NCBI GenBank assembly: GCA_028532985.1
Contig: JANCIK010000001.1
Coordinates: 1,426,001 to 1,490,000, forward strand
DNA: 64,000 bases
Reading direction: 5' to 3'
From: Stropharia rugosoannulata
Taxonomy: Eukaryota; Basidiomycota; Agaricomycetes; Agaricales; Strophariaceae
Under the pieces are notes generated by a model. The model was not told the DNA's origin. It did not search any database and was given only the letters and a program-made list of their open reading frames with translations. Positions 46,801 through 58,681 of this stretch are shown piece by piece. Made by a program: the position numbers and the translations under genes. The first letter of the stretch is position 1, and the number at the start of each line of letters is the position of its first letter.

Positions 46801-47162
46801 GCTATGCGGTGCGTTCTTTTCTTATGCTGTTCTATGCGTATTATTGACTCCAGGCAAGGCCGCTGTTCTTTCTCGAGAACAAGGAGCTGGCACAGAAGAA
46901 TCGCACCGTCGGGCTGCCGCCCCTAATAGTGCTGCATCACGTTTTGGTTCGGTCGCCGATCCCGCTTCCCCACAAACTGCACGGGTGGCAGGAGGCCGAA
47001 TATGTCCGATGGGTAGACGAGCACTCTGCAGATGAGGCGTGGACGCTGGTGGAGGGGGGACTGTCGCACTGGGAAAAGGTGTCTGAGACGGAGGGGAAGA
47101 ATATTTCTGGGGCGGTGGAGTACGTTGAGCTTGCACGGGAGGTGTTGCGGCAGGCGCGATGA
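43835..47162 (+). CDS. COG5: Conserved oligomeric Golgi complex subunit 5
   Basis: Lobe B subunit of the COG tether that captures vesicles recycling Golgi enzymes. It starts at 43835 (MAGESISCDFERFA); FDPNEYANAILS near residue 30 and SKLTFGIEDVSKQIRNLVTA begin the conserved N-terminus. The exon 2-3 join (AAG split over the intron) gives KLRVKVHVPYENLQTLVFRL, followed by SDILRRTSRFVILARRLQVQ, typical of Cog5. Later segments: FESFIDEARGVVTTEMENMV, QSLLFDLSQAVEDRI, SSFLQQTLSTGYPRLLRLF, YCWARLVLLNDEYTPSVFG (with a joined exon) and LHGWQEAEYVRWVDEHSADE. Length is in the usual 800-residue range, with about ten exons. Its stop is 83 bp from the ILV6 start on the same strand. Confidence 0.87.
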
Positions 47163-47245
47163 AGTTGTGGAGAAGGCGTAGGATTACCTAAATTGGACAT
47201 GTAATAACAAAATTTGAGATCGAGTCAGGTTGACGAGCATCCGCC

Positions 47246-48433
47246 ATGTCTGCTATTCTGCGCGCCCGCGCCCCCCTTGCTGCACGTCGTCTCTTCTCGT
47301 CCTCGGCGCTGTCGCGAGCGCCTGAGAACGGCGCACAGAGGCCCCCGCAACCCCCTAAGCCCATCGACGACTCCACATCCGCCCTCGACTACAAGCGCGC
47401 ACAGCGCACACGCCCGCCCCCTCTCCCTGCAACCGACCTCCCCCGACCCCGCTCAGCAGAGGAGGCCGTCACCAACATCCTCTACAACACCCCGCCCCCC
47501 AGTCTCCAGCCCTTCAAAAAGTAAGCTTATTACCTCCGCCGGCGTGCCGCGTGCATGCTCATATGTTCCATTTGTCCAGGCACATCCTCAACTGCCTCGT
47601 TCAGAATGAGCCCGGTGTGCTCTCGCGCGTGTCGGGCATTCTCGCAGGCCGTGGCTTTAACATCGACTCCCTCGTCGTCTGCCGGACGGAGATCCGTGAC
47701 CTGAGTCGCATGTGCATCGTCCTCAGCGGCCAGGACGGTGTCGTCGAGCAGGCACGGCGTCAGCTTGAGGATTTGGTGCGATTGGCCATCCCGCATTCCA
47801 TATGAGACAGTGCACTAACACTACCTTTCCTCTCCCGCTAGGTTCCCGTCTGGGCCGTGCTCGACTACACCGAAACAAAGGTGATCTCGCGCGAGCTGCT
47901 GCTTGCCAAGGTGTCCATCCTAGGGTCTGAGTACCTCGAGGAGCAGCTCGCGGGTGGGCCGTCGCACGAGGTGCGCCGCGTCGACGCGGACGCGAGCTCG
48001 AAGCTAGAGCGGGAGACCGTGCTCGCACACAACTTCGAACACAGCGGCGACCCGGACGTCGTGCCACCCGCAATGACGCCCTCGCAAGCATTGCGCCTCA
48101 AGCACCAGCACTTGCACTCGATCTCCGTTCTCGCGAAGCAGTTCGGCGCGAAGATTGTTGACGTCAGCGAGAACAGCGTGATTGTCGAGCTCACCGCGAA
48201 GACGTCGCGGGTCGAGGCGTTCTTGAGCCTACTCAAACCCTTCGGCATTCTCGAAGCTGCTCGCACAGGTACGTATTCCCTGTATTGCGCAGTTGCGTCC
48301 CCCCCGACTCAGATATCTGCTCCCAACAGGTCTTATGGCGATGCCGCGCACGCCCATCATGACAGGCGAGGAAGATGTCACCCCAGAGGAAGAAAGTGGC
48401 GCCGTCGATGCCAGCCTTCTGCCCCCTGGCTAA
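47246..48433 (+). CDS. ILV6: Acetolactate synthase regulatory (small) subunit, mitochondrial
   Basis: Binds the catalytic subunit Ilv2, raises its activity and confers feedback inhibition by valine in branched-chain amino acid synthesis. Exons 47246-47520, 47580-47775, 47842-48268 and 48330-48433 give 333 codons. A mitochondrial presequence (MSAILRARAPLAARRLFSSS) is followed by a Pro-rich linker, the ACT domain HILNCLVQNEPGVLSRVSGI with LAGRGFNIDSLVV, then the C-terminal domain (SRELLLAKVSILG, QFGAKIVDVSENSVIVELTA, PFGILEAARTGLMAMPRTPI). All key ACT glycines are present. Codon use is markedly GC-rich compared with neighbours, as expected of a well-expressed gene. Confidence 0.94.
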
Positions 48434-49600
48434 AGAGGAAAGCTAACGCATTTCACTTAATACTTATTATCGCATCCATGGGGCATTTAAACGTATATCT
48501 ACATCTAAAATTAGGATTTATACCTCAGACCACCTGACAGAAACGCGTTTTTTCCGAACTCGTGTTGCTCATAAAGGGCTATACGCTTGGCCCTGTCTAA
48601 GAAGGCTCGGGGTCGGGTAGCAGACAATGCGCGCACTCGCGAGCCCATTGTGACAAGATGTCCGTCGCGGTCCCACGCCCGCCATGAGGCTGCGCGATGG
48701 CAGAGCGTATCAGTATATTAGTATAGCCGCTCCCAGTACCTCGCCAAAAATCTCATCATGAAAAAGATATACATAAGTATAAAAAATAGAAGCGGGTGCA
48801 CAGGCTCGCTTACATGCGGACAATGAGCTCTGGATAATGGCGGCATGGGCGCATGTCCTCATTGTTCGCCCAAAAAGGAAGGTGCAATGCAACCTCATCA
48901 GTATTTGGCGTAACTCTAGGCGGTGCGCTGCGCCTTCAGCACCGCATTTATTCACATTCAAAATAAGTAACCATACTCTTAGAGTCAAGCATTTTATTTT
49001 ATATTTCAAGTTTTCGTCTACGGAACAAATTCCATTTTCTAGGCTCGAGAATATATACGATACACGGGGGGTTATATGACTACTATGGGGCTACTGATAC
49101 TGACATGTATGGTGATGCGATCGTTGAACAACAATGAACAAGAAACATCGACATCGAAAGCGAGGCAGAGAAAAATAGAGAGCGAGCTAAATAAAAGACA
49201 AAAGAGATGTTTGTATATAGATACGAATAATCTGACCAAAGCAGACTAGGATCAAGCAAACTAGTAGATAGGAAAGCAAGGGAAAAAATGTTACGGGTTA
49301 TCACGGAGAGTGGGGATCAGACAAGACGGGCAGCTCCTGAGAAGACGATATAAGATGAAAGCGACAAGACGGGGTAACTGGGGATGCAGAGTGTGTATAT
49401 CAGAGCAAGGAAGGGAAAGCAGAACGGATGTGAGAGCACTAGACGGGATCAGCGAAGAACACAGAAACAAAAGGAAGAGAGTAGAGTAGAGCAGGAAGGG
49501 GAATATGGGTCATGAAAGTTCGTAAGGTTGTGCAGAATGTTACAGACGCGCTGAGCAGTCGAAGTTACCTGAACACCGAGCGAAACGTAATACAACAAAT
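48434..49600. other. Convergent intergenic region
   Basis: 1.17 kb between two convergent 3' ends (ILV6 and the HMG-box gene), holding both 3' UTRs. No ORF with family likeness. A-rich tracts (for example 49150-49210 and 49460-49490) match a long 3' UTR of the minus-strand gene. Confidence 0.5.
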
Positions 49601-51064
49601 TTATAGAGTGGAGGGTTTCTTGTATGTTCCTCCAACTCTGCGGAGACCGGCGTTGGAAGCACCGGCGGGGGGCATATATGTCTGGCTGGAAGATGCGGCA
49701 GCCGTCGGCATGGTATCGAACGCGTTATCCAATGGTTGGAGGGCAGAGCCAAAGAAAGGATCTTCGAGAGGGAATGCATCGGAAAGGGAAGGCAACGTGA
49801 ATTGGGTAGTTTCGTGCTCGTTGAACGCTGGGCCGGGGAAGAACTGCTCGGAGAAGATGTCGGCAGAGAAGTCCTCCTGGGCTGGAGGCACGCCCTCAAT
49901 GTTTCCGTAAGATTCTTCTGGAATGAAGTAACTAGGCAGTTCACTGCCAGAGGGAAGGGGGCCCACGTTGACTTCAATGACGCCAGAATAATCATTAACA
50001 GCCTCATCAAACTGCAAGAGCTCGTATGCCTGCAGGCCCGACATCTGCGAGAGCTGCGTATCGAACGATGCGCCTCCCGTTTGCGCAATCCATGCGTTGA
50101 CGTTGTCGAAGGTGCTCTGGGTCAAGGTCATAAGCGATGGGTCGATGGTGCCATTCATCATGGGCATCCCAGCAGACCAGTCGTAACCATTGATCGCCGT
50201 GGCGGCATCGAAGAGACCCCATTGAGAGACATCAACGCTAGAGAAGTCAACAGGGACCTCGGACTCTGGCATTGCTGAAGGGAGCGCGTCGGAAACATTG
50301 GCGTTGGAGACTTTAAGCTGGGGAAGCTGAATGGGAGCGGACGCGACGGGGGCAGCGAGAGCGATGGGAAATGGCAAGGGGCTTGCGGGGGCGACGAGGG
50401 CTGTCGATGGGAACGGCGAAGGAGCAGCAGAGGTCGATCCAGTGGAAGTGCTAGGCGTGGGGGAAGCCTGATCTTCGTCCGGGAGCGAGATGATGGACAA
50501 AGTAGGGGATGGTCCTCCGGGGTGGTACTCGAAACCAGGCATGGGGCGCGAAGGGGGAATGTAGTAGGGATTTTGCCTTATGGATTGACCCACGGGGACG
50601 GGACCTGTTGGAGTCGCGCGAGAGGAAGCGCCGCCTTTAGAGACCACGCGCTTCGCCTGTTTCTTTTCCAGAGCAGCCTGCTTCTTGGCCTCTAGGAGGC
50701 GCTGTTTCTCCTCTTTCTTCATTGGACAGTACTTATAATTAGGGTACTTGAGTTTGTGCTCAGCCTTGGCTTCCTCAGCCTTTTGATCCCACACAGCGCG
50801 CTCCGCAGGGGTCTGCTTGTCCCACAGCTTCTTAAAATGAGTGGACATTTTTCCCTGAATCGGGCGCGGCAGGTGTGCTGGCCAGTTGCGAAGCATTTCG
50901 CGTCTGAAGATGATCCAAGCATTGGCCGGGCGGGGTGGCCTGAACCCGGGGGGAGGCGCAGCTGGAGGGGGAGGCGGGGCGAGCTGTATGGGGGGCACGG
51001 GGGTGGGCAACGTGGGCATTGCAGAGAATGCTATTGGGGGTATCGGGGACGGTAGGGAGGACAT
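49601..51064 (-). CDS. HMG-box (MATA-type) transcription regulator
   Basis: Intronless, 487 codons, start at 51064 (MSSLPSPIPPIAF). The longer frame to 51187 starts with a non-typical leader, so it is left out. A Pro-rich stretch precedes one HMG box: PPRPANAWIIFRREMLRNWP, then IQGKMSTHFKKLWDKQTPAE, AVWDQKAEEAKAEHKLKYPN, YKYCPMKKEEK. The order RPxNAWI...LW...K...H...YPNYKY is the sequence-specific MATA/Sox-type box of fungal mating and fruiting regulators. The rest is Ser/Pro/Ala-rich with an acidic, Asn-rich tail (VDFSSVDVSQWGLF, likely activation region). The role could be sexual development, as for other agaric HMG factors, but nothing local shows that; no homeodomain or pheromone genes are nearby. 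Confidence 0.85.
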   Translation of the reverse strand: MSSLPSPIPPIAFSAMPTLPTPVPPIQLAPPPPPAAPPPGFRPPRPANAWIIFRREMLRNWPAHLPRPIQGKMSTHFKKLWDKQTPAERAVWDQKAEEAKAEHKLKYPNYKYCPMKKEEKQRLLEAKKQAALEKKQAKRVVSKGGASSRATPTGPVPVGQSIRQNPYYIPPSRPMPGFEYHPGGPSPTLSIISLPDEDQASPTPSTSTGSTSAAPSPFPSTALVAPASPLPFPIALAAPVASAPIQLPQLKVSNANVSDALPSAMPESEVPVDFSSVDVSQWGLFDAATAINGYDWSAGMPMMNGTIDPSLMTLTQSTFDNVNAWIAQTGGASFDTQLSQMSGLQAYELLQFDEAVNDYSGVIEVNVGPLPSGSELPSYFIPEESYGNIEGVPPAQEDFSADIFSEQFFPGPAFNEHETTQFTLPSLSDAFPLEDPFFGSALQPLDNAFDTMPTAAASSSQTYMPPAGASNAGLRRVGGTYKKPSTL

Positions 51065-51401
51065 GGTAGGAGAAGAACAATATGGGGAATGAAAGAGATA
51101 GCGCGGCTTCAACGCTAAGTTGTATACCAAATCTTTGTATGTATTTGGCTTCCTCAGCGCGTGTGTGACGCGTACAAAGAGTGTCACGTAGTCTCACGGT
51201 GATTATCGATTGTCCGGATCGGGTACAAATGCAGGGTCAAAAAGGTGTTCTTGTGCGCAACATACTGGTACAATGGACGTGGTACATACAGGAGTCACAG
51301 GAGATGGAAAATTTCAAGCCCAACGTGCATCAAGAAGGAAAAAATCTCAGCAACAGCAAAAGGCACCGGGAATAAGAGCATGTCTCCAAGGACGCTGTGT
51401 T

Positions 51402-52294
51402 TTAGTAGCCTGCACATCCCTGTCAGCCATGCCTACCACATGTGTCTGCGTCTACTCACCTTGGCCGCCGTATCCGCCACCACCAGAGTAACCGCCGCCG
51501 CCGCCCTGGTAGCCGCCTCCGCCCTGGTAGCCGCCGCCTCCACCCTGGTAGCCGCCTCCGCCCTGGTAGCCGCCGCCTCCACCTTGGTAGCCGCCTTTGC
51601 GTGAGTCAATGCCAGATGGAACGTATCCCGAGTAAGACAACATACCTCCGCCATACCCTCCACCGCCGTAGCCGCCGCTGCCGCCACCGCCTCCACCGCT
51701 GTATCCTAGAGTAGTGGTGATCAGGCACAGCACTGGTTGGCAATAAAAGAGCGCTAACCTCCGCCTCCGCCGCCTCCGCCGCGCGCATTGGCGAGGTTCA
51801 CCTTGATGCGGCGACCGTCGAGATCTTGCTCATTTAAGCCGCTGATGGCAGCGTTAGCCTCATCGCCCGAGCTGTATGTAACGAAGCCAAATCCACGGGA
51901 GCGGCCGGTATCACGGTCGCGCATGACGATGGACTATAGTAACAATTGGGTCAACTCATGCTTACACAGACACAAAGACGGCATGGCAAGCGCGCAAGAC
52001 ATCGAAAGTGAGAGAGAGATAATAGCGCACATCTAGGACCTGACCATAATCGGAAAATGCCTATAATTGGGAACATATGCGATAAGACACCATGACACAA
52101 CATGCGCAGACAGTACTGCATATCAGAACCAAACTGACTTGACGGAGGGTATCATCGGTCGTGTTCCAACTCAAATTGCTACATGAAGTATCAAATCTCT
52201 ATTAGTCCGACATCTCCCAACAACAGAAGGGAGAAGTCGTGCGGAACTCGTAGGCAGGAACACAGACTGACCCAACATAAACTTTGGAAGACAT
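51402..52294 (-). CDS. Glycine-rich RNA-binding protein (RRM plus GGY repeats)
   Basis: 156 codons in seven exons: 52294-52272, 52178-52139, 52060-52031, 51933-51759, 51705-51646, 51594-51460 and 51409-51402. RNP2 is VYVGNLSW (assembled across exons 1-2) and RNP1 is [10 protein letters not shown]. The RRM ends [13 protein letters not shown]. The C-terminus is a GGY/GGGGYQ low-complexity tail with repeats of GGYQGGGG, ending GGYGGQGY. The join to the last exon (only 8 bp) supplies the final GY and the stop. This layout is the small GRP/CIRBP-like class that acts as an RNA chaperone in cold or stress responses. The first exon has just 23 bp. The tail-encoding DNA is itself a purine-rich tandem repeat. 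Confidence 0.88.
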
Positions 52295-52995
52295 CACTGC
52301 GATCTCTTACAATATCGAAACCTGATACACGAGACTTGAAAACCGAAACCGAAAACGAACAGCCGTAACAAAGCCTGTGGTGGTTGGGAGTTAAGGAGAG
52401 GAAGAATAGACTTTGATTGAAAATGCCCTTAAATACCCCCAGACACTATTCGGACTCCGCTGTTACCTCATCCATTTTACACCTAAAAGATGAGCCTCCT
52501 TGACGTCCTTCCGCATGCACCGCCTTCTGCCGCCCGCATTGCCAATATTGGAATGGAGCCGCCTCCATACCTCTCCCGCCTCTGGCTCTGGCTCGTCCCA
52601 GCACAGCCCGCTGACAGCACTGTGCAGTGGAGGGCCCAAGCGCGTACAACAGCCGGGAATCTGGCACATGCCCATGCATTTGCACTGTGCAGGGAGACTA
52701 ATTACAGCTATCTCACCCGTGACACAAGAACGTCAATTCAGTTGCGCTTCCCAAGCAAGTTAAAACTGGACGTGTCGTATCAAAATATCATTCAATGCAG
52801 TGAATCTTAAAAGTGGAGTATGTTAAGTGCATTGCAGAAATCGTAACAGGAATGGGATAGATGCGCGAATGAAATGTACCGATCTAAAGAGACGGGAAAC
52901 AATGTAAATGTCGCAGAAAAAAAATCGTAACAAGTCGTAAAAATCATAAGCAGAGAAAAATCATAGCAGGCGCAAAAAAGGAAGGAACAAGGCTA
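52295..52995. other. Spacer between RRM start and ABC transporter end
   Basis: 701 bp; contains the promoter of the RRM gene (C-rich near 52390-52480) and the A-rich 3' UTR of the ABC gene (52900-52990). A plus-strand ORF (52490-52810) has no family likeness and was not called. Confidence 0.45.
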
Positions 52996-55900
52996 TTAAA
53001 TGGTTCCTTTCCTAGTCTTGTCCTTCTTGTCCTTTTTATCCTTCTTCTTGAGCTTCCCGAGTTTGCTGTCATCTCCGGAGCCACTGACACTACCTGCTGG
53101 GCTATCGTTCGAAGCACCGTTGTTACTGCCTTCTCCGCGAGAAGTAGCATCGTCGGTAGAAACCCGGGGAGACTGGTCACGCTTGAAGCCAGGTAAGCCC
53201 GCTATCATGGAGGTAGAAGTGCTGGATCGTCGAGTAGTGAGAGAAATTCGTCGCGCTAAGCGCTGGAAGTTTTGAGACGAGATGCGTTTGCGCTTAGGCT
53301 CGCTTTCGGGGTCAGGAGTACCAGTCCGGGACGGAGGAGAATTGACAGAAGGGCCAAAAGTAACAGCTGGTCCTGGAGTAGGGGTAGGGGCTTGAACGGC
53401 CGGAGATGACGTAGGAGTATCAACGCGATGTATATCTGACTGGCTGTCACTAGAAGACGGAAATGCCACCGGTGTAGAGGATGGGAACGCTATCGGAGAC
53501 GATACAGGGCTTGGGGAGTGAATGACCGTCTCTGGCTCGGGAGCTGGAGTAACTTCAGATGCAGCTTCAATATCAACTTCACGAGTAGTATCTGATTTAG
53601 TGAAAGGTTCTGGCTCTGCTACAAACACTTCTTCACCAGGTGCGTCCTCAGTTGTATCGGGTTCTTCAACGACATGAACAGATGCGACAGGTTTGTTGGT
53701 GGACTGCGAGTCAGAGTCCACGATAGATGGCTCCTTCGCTGGCTCATCCTGAATGACCTCAGGCTCGTCAGTCTGCACAGCGTCCACAACGTATCCCGAG
53801 ACTTCATTTTTCAAGCTGCCCTCCGCAATCGATGGGGCAGACGCATCACTGGAAGAGGCTTGATTGGCCCACATTGATGCGAACAATCCATTAAGATCAA
53901 TTAATTCCCTGAAACTGCCTTGTTCGTAGATTTGGCCATCTTTCAAAACAAGGATACTGGCTCCAGTCAATACCGGAGGGCAAAGGAAGAAGGAAATGTA
54001 CAACTTACAGATCAGCAGAAGCGATTGTCTGGATAAATGATAATTTCCGAATCAATCGCCATATGCACAAGACATTTGCAACATGCTTACCGAGAGGCGA
54101 TGAGCAATGGATAACGAAGAGCGACCCAAGACAAGGTTTTGCAAAGCTTTTTGAATGTCCTTTTCCGTAGAGGTATCAAGAGCACTGGAAAAAGGCATTA
54201 AGCTTATTAAAGGACGCCCCACATCCAATAAACTTACCTGGTTGCTTCGTCTAGAAGCAAGATCGGTGGATTCTTCAACAGTGTGCGAGCAATAGCAACG
54301 CGCTGTTTCTCGCCTCCACTGAGCCGAACTCCACGTTCACCGACTTTCGTCTTGTAGCCTGCGGAGCAGATGAGATGCGGCACGTAAAGCAACATGGAAA
54401 ATGGACTTGCCATCCGGGAAACTCATAATTCTGTCATGCATCTGTGCAGACTTGGCTGCGGTTTCAATCTCCTCGTCTGTTGCACCAAATTTACCGTATC
54501 TATAATTCTTTATGAGCATTACAGAAAATATGAACATTTGTCGACGAACCCAATGTTATATTGGATGCTGGAGTTGAACAACACGGAGTCCTGAGGGACT
54601 ACGCCAATAGCTTGTCGAAGGCTCTTCTGAGTGACATCCCTAGAAAATGATATCCATACTTACGGTATATGTCGAAAATGTCGAAGCAAAAACGTACCTG
54701 ATATCCTGCCCATCAATGAGAATGCGCCCCTGACCTTCACCCAGATCATAGAACCGGTACAATAGACGTAGGATAGTAGACTTTCCGGCACCAGACTCCC
54801 CTACAAGTGCGACGGAGGATCCTTTAGGGACCTTGAATGAAACTCCGTTAATTGCAGCGGAACGCCCGTCGTCATAAGAGAAGTACACATTGTCTGTTAA
54901 TAGATTAGTGCAAAACACATACCTCGCGATGCAAGCATGTACACACCGAACTCGATTTCGCCGTCATGGACAACAAGGTCGACGGCGTTTTCCATGTCGT
55001 TGACTTCAGTTGGTTCATTAAGCAAGGCCAACAATTTCTCCGTATCAACTAATGACTGGTTCACGGAACGATATATGCGTCCCAGTTGATTCAAAGGTCC
55101 ATATAGCTGTTACTCGAACATCAGTCGCATTTTATGAGTAATTAAGAAATATACATACTTGGGCAAGATAAGTGATGAAGAAGACAAAGCTACTAGCTTT
55201 GTGTTCATTACTGGATGTAATTTGGCGAGCGACAATGAGCGATCCGACGAGAAGGCCAACAGTCTATATGTAAAGTTTTCTTACATGTAATATATAGAAG
55301 GAAGGAACGCAAGAGACACTCACGATAATGAAGGTTTGGGTCAAGTTGAGGAGGTTTAAAGAAACTGTGAAATAATTAGGCAATGATAGGGTATACAGGA
55401 TGGGCACCTACTAATGACTCTGTATTCCAGAGCTTGATATTCTCTGATAGCCTCTCTATAACGCTGTCCTTCATGCTCTTCACCCCCGAAGTACTTGACA
55501 GTTTCGTAATTAAGGAGGCAATCGGTGTGAATTCCCCGAGTTGCCTAATGAGAAAGAACGTGAGCAAAAAGAATCGTCTAGCGATGTAGTTACTTACGAT
55601 GTCACGTTCGTTCATTTGACGTCTGATCCTCGAACGCCACTGGGTAAGAATAATGCTGGCCGCCACTGAACAAGAAAGATACGTCAATTTTACATTACAT
55701 TTAGATGACAGAAACACTTACCATAGGCAAACATAACGAGGAAGATGACCAAAGATAAAGTCCATTGGAAGTAGAAGCAGAAAACAACAAGAGCAACACC
55801 GATATCAATAAATGTCGGAAGGACATTAAACAAAAGTAACTGAGCAAGTCTCAGTTTGAGCAGCAGAAGGCAGGGTATATCACAAGCTTACCTCCAATGT

Positions 55901-57431
55901 ATGGTTGATAGCGGCTCCTCGGTCCAGAACACGTAAGATTTCACCAGTCTTGCGCTTCGTATGCCACGCGTAAGATAAATTAAGTAGATGATCGAAAGAT
56001 AGCTGAGACATCCCTGTCATTCATATTTAGCATGTGAACCGAAGGGCCTACACTCTACTCACGTCTATCGGAGTACTGCATAACTGGAGCCCAGAGAGAC
56101 TGTTATCAGAAATTAGTGCTTCAGTAGCCATTTGGATGGGTTGACCAAAAAAGTGCGTACATCTTGAAGAGCGGAAAGGCCGCCACTGCCTTGCAAAAAG
56201 CGAAGACCAACATAAGCGAATACGTATGCCAGTGGGGAGCCTTCATTTCCTTCAAGGACGCCAATAAGTCTTGCTAGCGTCACGGGCATTGCAAAGTTGA
56301 CAAAACGTCCGAGTAACAGAATTAAAAGACATAGAGTCTAAAGAACGCGTTTGTCAGTTGTACTTAGTTAAATTTACATCAAGCATAATCACCGCAAGGA
56401 GTTGAAGCCATCGATCATCGTGCGGCCAGAGGTAGGGACTGAGCTTACGGAGCCTTTTCCAGAGCTCTCCCCAAGACGGTTCCAAAGATATCTCAGGCCT
56501 TGGATCGACCTACAAAGTAGCGCGGTATTTTAGCTGGGTCTGAAACACTCGAAATCACTGCCAATACCTTAGTATCTGTCGCCGCGGTAGACGGCGAGGG
56601 AGTTGCTGGGCGAGTAGCAGGAGCCGACGCTTGGAGGTTGGAGCGTGTAGATCGGAAAGTACCGTATTTACTGCCGTCACCATTGAGGGCCAAAACTCCA
56701 GACAAACCGGCTGATGGATGCTGTGCGCTGCTGCCCGGAGGGAGGAGGAAAGCAGAGTCTGTGGGCCCTGGAGATTCAATATCATCAATGGGGGCCACCG
56801 AACTGTAAACAGTCCGAGGTGTCATCAAGCCAACCAGCAATGGAAGGAGTAAGATGGCCCGGAAAGCGGGAAATATAACATGAATGACTGTTCGGAAACT
56901 GATAAAAACAGGCGCTGTAGTGATGAAGGTCATTAGCTGTACAATTACAGGGAATGACGCGAATGACACACATGTTTGCCCTTGGCGGTGAAGAGTAAGT
57001 ATAACGACAAGTGTTGTGTCGAGCGCTAAAGAAGCGGCAATGGCCAGTTTTATTCTTTTTAACGACCATACCTCGATACCATGAATGTCTTTCCACGTCC
57101 CAAGCGCTGCTAATCCAGCGAACGCTAGAACGCCAATAACTGTGTTGGCTGGGATGCCCGAATGTCGCGGCCAATCATGATCGAGGACGGCGAAGACAAC
57201 AAAAGCTAGACCATCGAAAAGATAAGTCAAGGAAACGAGCGACAAGAAAGTTAGGATAAGAGCGCGGCGGGGCACATGAGTAGCGACGACTACAGGAGTT
57301 ATTGGAGAGGAGGAAAAGGCAGGTTGAGACTGGATAAGGAGTAAAGATAAAGCAGAAAGGAGAACAATTGCAGGAGAAAGAACACGAGCAAAAAAGATAG
57401 GAAGCAATGGGATAACAATCCCGAGAGCCAT
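52996..57431 (-). CDS. Hmt1-type (ABCB6-like) ABC half-transporter
   Basis: Probable vacuolar or mitochondrial exporter of metal-thiol conjugates or related compounds. It starts at 57431 ([20 protein letters not shown]) with a multi-helix N-terminal domain (TMD0-like, to about residue 215), a Ser/Pro/Thr linker, then [20 protein letters not shown] and a six-helix ABC membrane domain in many exons. Nucleotide-binding domain: Walker [16 protein letters not shown]-loop region, signature [16 protein letters not shown], Walker [12 protein letters not shown]. After the H-loop region ([19 protein letters not shown]) comes a long acidic, disordered tail (about 290 residues) ending RKGTI. TMD0 plus half-transporter fits fission yeast Hmt1. 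The tail is longer than usual for the family. Confidence 0.83.
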
Positions 57432-58681
57432 GATCGGAGGCGTCAAAGTTGACGGAAGGCTTCCTTCGTGGGTCGTAGGCTACGACGAGCGAAGAAGTAA
57501 CGAACAAAAGCCTCTTCTCGGACTTAGGAGGCTCTTCAACTGCTCTAACGTCACGTGCAGCTGTTCCATTTCGAAAATGAGACCCTCTTACATCCCCAAC
57601 ATCAACTCTTATCCGTTTATCTCACTTCATGACCCACCTCTTTCATTCTAACTATGTATATGGTAAATGAAAGATGCATCACCAGTACATTGACCCTATT
57701 CAACTATGCTCTATCTAACCCGCAACTCAGGAAGCCGGATATGCATGAAGAGCCAAAGAGTTATCAATAATCAGATATCAAACCCTTGCTCCGGCCTTGC
57801 ACTGCTTGGCGAATTTCAATTATGTAGCATGCCTATGGGTGTGATAAGGTACGGTTCTTGACTCGACAGATAGGCATCCACCTTTTAGCACCTGTCTCCG
57901 AGACGCTCTTCAACGGAGCAGGCCGCGTAATATAGCGAGCCGTAATATGGACAAAGCTTTACTTAGCTTTAGCTTCCATCATTGGCTAATAATAATGGGA
58001 CTACTCCAACGATTGGTAGAGATTGGAGCTCTTGTGTACTTTTATGGACCTGGTACGACTTGGTGCACATGTCAATTGTTATCACACATATGAAGTATGT
58101 GGCTGTTAGTACTGTGTACATAGACCAGTGACCAAGCGTCGAGACGGAAACGGATTAGATTTATTTAGCCATAGTATGGTCATTCAATGCAAAGCGCCTA
58201 TGGATGCATTAATTGCGAGCATCTCTCGCCTTCGGAGTGGGGGGACAAACAAAGCCAAGTCTATTTCCGAAAAAAAATAGACCGTAAACCATCCATTTCC
58301 CCCATAGTTTTGGCCTTCTCAACCTCAATATTGACCATACATGCTCCTTATATGCTTCTCTTTGACTTTCTCCAAAAACATCGGGCTTTTGCGTGAATTT
58401 TTCTAATTTTTTGCCCTTGTTGTAGCAGAGCCGTCCGGCCAGCTCCGAGCCTCTGCCGTCTTGCAGCCGCCGTCCAGTGAATTTCAGGTTTATTCAAGGT
58501 GTATTATACCAATATTATGCCATTATTACGCCCATTTAGCTCGGATTCATGAATTCAAAAACACAACAAGTACATGGAATATATTGTTTGATGAACAATT
58601 GCGCTAACGGACTAGGATGGCCACCTTGAGATGCACCCTGCAGGTGCAGCTTATCCATCATATATGTACCTCATGCCGGCT
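57432..58681. other. Intergenic region upstream of the ABC gene
   Basis: 1.25 kb between two minus-strand genes, holding the ABC promoter and the 3' UTR of the small gene. No coherent ORF. A C/T-rich tract lies near 57560-57650, and T-rich DNA at 58330-58420. Confidence 0.45.

Noticed and set aside
49540..50278. Overlapping ORFs on both strands within the HMG-box gene
   Set aside because: They are shadows of the GC-rich, intronless HMG-box coding sequence, which alone has a recognised domain.
51433..51714. Tandem repeat array or alternative Ala/Arg-rich proteins
   Set aside because: The repeat is the GGY-tail coding DNA of the RRM gene; the other frames are low-complexity by-products.
52490..52810. 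106-codon plus-strand ORF
   Set aside because: No introns or domain, composition unlike a folded protein, and it occupies the RRM gene promoter and ABC 3' UTR.
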